Assembly (NCBI GenBank): GCA_033980235.1
Contig: CM067067.1
Span: 13,172,401 to 13,236,400 of the forward strand
From: Diadema setosum
Lineage: Eukaryota > Echinodermata > Echinoidea > Diadematoida > Diadematidae
Direction of reading: 5' to 3'
Length of the DNA stretch: 64,000 nt
Under the pieces are notes generated by a model. That model had not been told where the DNA came from and ran no database searches. It worked only from the letters and a program-made list of their open reading frames with translations. Each line of letters begins with the position of its first letter. Position 1 is the stretch's first letter. Of the stretch, positions 62,073 through 64,000 are shown in pieces. The position numbers and the translations under genes are program-made.

Positions 62073-62239
62073 TCTGCAAGCTCAAAGACAAACATGAATT
62101 CTACCCACAAACATAACCCTATGCCTAATCCTAATCCTCACATCAAACTAAACATAAAACCATATCACAGCAACCATATCCCTAAGTCCTTGGAAAAAAC
62201 AGGAGCCATTCCACAGGAGCAAATGTTGTGTTACCTACC
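62073..62239. mobile_element. Dispersed repeat with telomere-like interior, copy 2
   Basis: Diverged copy of the 3090-3330 repeat, same orientation. It keeps TTCTACCCACAAACAT, TAATCCTAATCCTCAC, CATCAAACTAAACATAAA and the end CAGGAGCAAATGTTGTGTTA. The left inverted-repeat arm seen in copy 1 is not evident. Confidence 0.6.
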
Positions 62240-63105
62240 ACCACACTGCCATAAGTAATGGAAACAATAACGGTGCCAATAACGATTCCAATAACGGTAC
62301 AACGGTGCTCTCCCTTTACTTTACGTCGATTGTAGCAAGGTTGTCGTTGCCTCCATTAATAACGACTTTAGCATAGAGCCAATCACAGTCGAAGGTGCTG
62401 GCCCCAAGGGAATTTCAACCCCGTAGATGGAAGTTGGCAAGAAATGGACTACCAGATTTACAGGCGCGGTGGAGCACCCCAATTTGCATCTCATTATCGC
62501 CCCGTTCTATTTGAATTTCCAACGGCCATCCACGGCTGCCCGAAACTGTGTGCATGAAAAAGTCAAATCTTTACCTTCTCCTTGTGCCGCTATGCGTGCC
62601 GCTAGTAAACTCAAACTTCCCACACTATCTAAGTTTTTAAAAACCTTCCTTTTGCTGAAAAAAATATGAAATTTGCTGCACTAGAACTTGAGATATTAAA
62701 GCGTTTTGAAAATCACCTCTCGCAAAACATGCTCTCTGTTTTTTCCGACTGGACTATGGCCGGGCTCCAATGTGTCCGAAATTGGCAACATAAGTTTATC
62801 AGGCCTCAATCCATATGTGGTGAAAGTTTTCGCTTGGTTCCACCTGTACTTTTTGAGAAATCAACTTGTTTCTACAGGGTTTGGAATAGAAAATTGTAGT
62901 CAGCGAAACAATTGAAAATGACGTCATTTCTTTTCCCGTATTAACTTGGGCATGCGTGGTACAGTACATGAGATTCAGGATTTCGTGCTCTTTGTTGGTT
63001 TGCATGTGACGCAGTCAATTTTTGCCGAGTGTCACACGGCGGTAACTGCTGAGCTGCTGCCGCGCACGCTGCATGCAGCAAAGCGTTGTGTGTGCGGTTC
63101 GGTGT
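62240..63105. other. Non-coding stretch
   Basis: A three-unit, 12-base imperfect repeat of CCAATAACGRTT lies near 62265-62302. ORFs at 62427-62669 and 62666-62899 have no recognised motif. CTGCATGCAG palindrome near 63068-63077. Confidence 0.5.
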
Positions 63106-63495
63106 AAAAATGGCAGAGGTAAAAATGGCAGGGGTAAAAATGGCAGAGGTAAAAATGGCAGAGGTACAAATGGCAGGGGTAAAAATGGCAGAGGTAAAAA
63201 TGGCAGAGGTAAAAATGGCAGGGGTAAAAATGGCAGAGGTTAAAATGGCAGAGGTAAAAATGGCAGAGGTAAAAATGGCAGGGGTAAAAATGGCAGGGGT
63301 AAAAATGGCAGGGGTAAAAATGGCAGAGGTAAAAATGGCAGAGGTAAATATGGCAGGGGTAAAAATGGCAGAGGTAAAAATGGCAGAGGTAAAAATGGCA
63401 GAGGTAAATAATTATGTGGTAAAAATGTCACAGGTAAAGTTGTCAGTGGTCGAAATGGCAGTGGTCAAAATGCTAGAGATAAAAATGCCATTGAT
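63106..63495. repeat. 15-bp minisatellite, 26 units
   Basis: Twenty near-perfect units of AAAAATGGCA(GAG/GGG)GT (63106-63405) are followed by about six decayed units (63406-63495). The two unit types form a partial higher-order pattern GAG, GAG, GGG (45 bases). As 15 is divisible by three, the plus strand reads as an uninterrupted VKMAE/VKMAG peptide (ORF 63086-63505) and the minus strand as FLPLP. This follows from the period and is not evidence of a gene: no homologous flanking coding sequence or splice signal was found. Confidence 0.95.
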
Positions 63496-64000
63496 AAGAA
63501 TTTAGTCGTTGAAATGGAAGAGGACAAGGTAAAAGTGACAGTGATGTTTTTTCTTCATGTTTCTGACACCTTTCTCGCAATACGCGCGAAATAATACGCC
63601 TGAAATAAAGCACGGGGGAGACAGGGGAGAAATGGGACACGGGAAGAAATATGGGACACTCATGTAACTTGAAAAATGCTCTGCCAGTCAACAATCCAAT
63701 TATAACAGTAAAATGATAAGCCTCGGTACACCTGAAAATGGACATATTAAACACTAAATAGCTCGACATGTATCTTGTCAGTAAAATATCAAACTTACTT
63801 TAGATCTGGTAGGGCCTATGCTATGTTGATAAGTATTTCAAAAAGTGTGCAAGCTTCTGAAAATACAATTGCTTGATAACAGACATGCAGGTATGAAAAA
63901 TTGGCAGGGATCTTTTATTGTTTCTGTCACTGGGAGAAATCTAAAAGGGCAGTGTTACATTTCTCCCCGCGGCACATTTGTAAAGAGAGTCTTGCAGAGC
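63496..64000. other. Non-coding stretch at window end
   Basis: No repeat, RNA gene or convincing ORF; the 98-codon minus-strand ORF at 63473-63769 has no recognised motif. Confidence 0.5.

Noticed and set aside
63086..63505. 139-codon repetitive VKMAE protein
   Set aside because: The 15-bp period alone guarantees an open frame; no flanking coding sequence or splice signals support it, and the opposite strand is also open.

Overview
The window looks like non-coding DNA from an animal nuclear genome, most likely a marine invertebrate deuterostome and probably an echinoderm. This rests on the AT-rich base composition, dense CA/TA/TATC microsatellites, two tRNA-headed SINEs and one headless SINE tail, several families of short palindromic DNA transposons (MITE-like), and an excess of the palindrome TAGGCCTA. 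No ribosome-binding-site/operon architecture is seen, and no open reading frame resembles a known bacterial, viral or retrotransposon protein. The echinoderm assignment is an inference from repeat style, not from a marker gene.

No complete protein-coding gene can be supported. Most long ORFs are translations of simple repeats or chance ORFs. A few exon-sized pieces have plausible splice sites: a possible first coding exon ending in a GTAAG donor (4492-4516), downstream of a CpG-richer, promoter-like stretch; a transmembrane-segment exon on the minus strand (43287-43404); a phase-compatible exon pair on the plus strand (57729-57821 and 58026-58225) whose short intron contains a foldback element; and a 69-codon small ORF (30326-30535). 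All are low-confidence and none could be assigned to a family.

Layout: 1-15 kb is intergenic or intronic sequence with large CA/TA arrays, the possible promoter/first exon at 4-4.5 kb, a telomere-like dispersed repeat (3.1-3.3 kb) and the first copy of a MITE (6.45-6.67 kb). 15-25 kb holds a SINE (15.3 kb), a tight group of palindromic transcription-factor-like sites including a perfect RFX X-box (20.12-20.19 kb), and a palindrome-rich MITE (24.7-25.06 kb). 25-33 kb is mostly featureless apart from a MITE built of CACAGTGTG repeats (29.2-29.46 kb) and the small ORF. 33.9-38 kb is the most repeat-dense part: a four-copy tandem array with a 214-229 bp period, a G/C-run element, a perfect hairpin and two nested DNA transposons (36.38-37.79 kb). 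38-51 kb contains the second MITE copy (39.03-39.26 kb), the transmembrane exon and very large TA and TATC microsatellites. 51-64 kb has two SINEs (51.4 and 52.2 kb), a second palindromic MITE that shares its core with the one at 24.7 kb, a hAT-like MITE (55.9 kb), the candidate two-exon gene piece, a second CpG-richer promoter-like block (58.77-59.1 kb), the second telomere-like repeat copy, and a 15-bp minisatellite (63.1-63.5 kb).

Because no genes are established, nothing can be said about genes working together. The main biological content is mobile-element structure and a few candidate regulatory sites.
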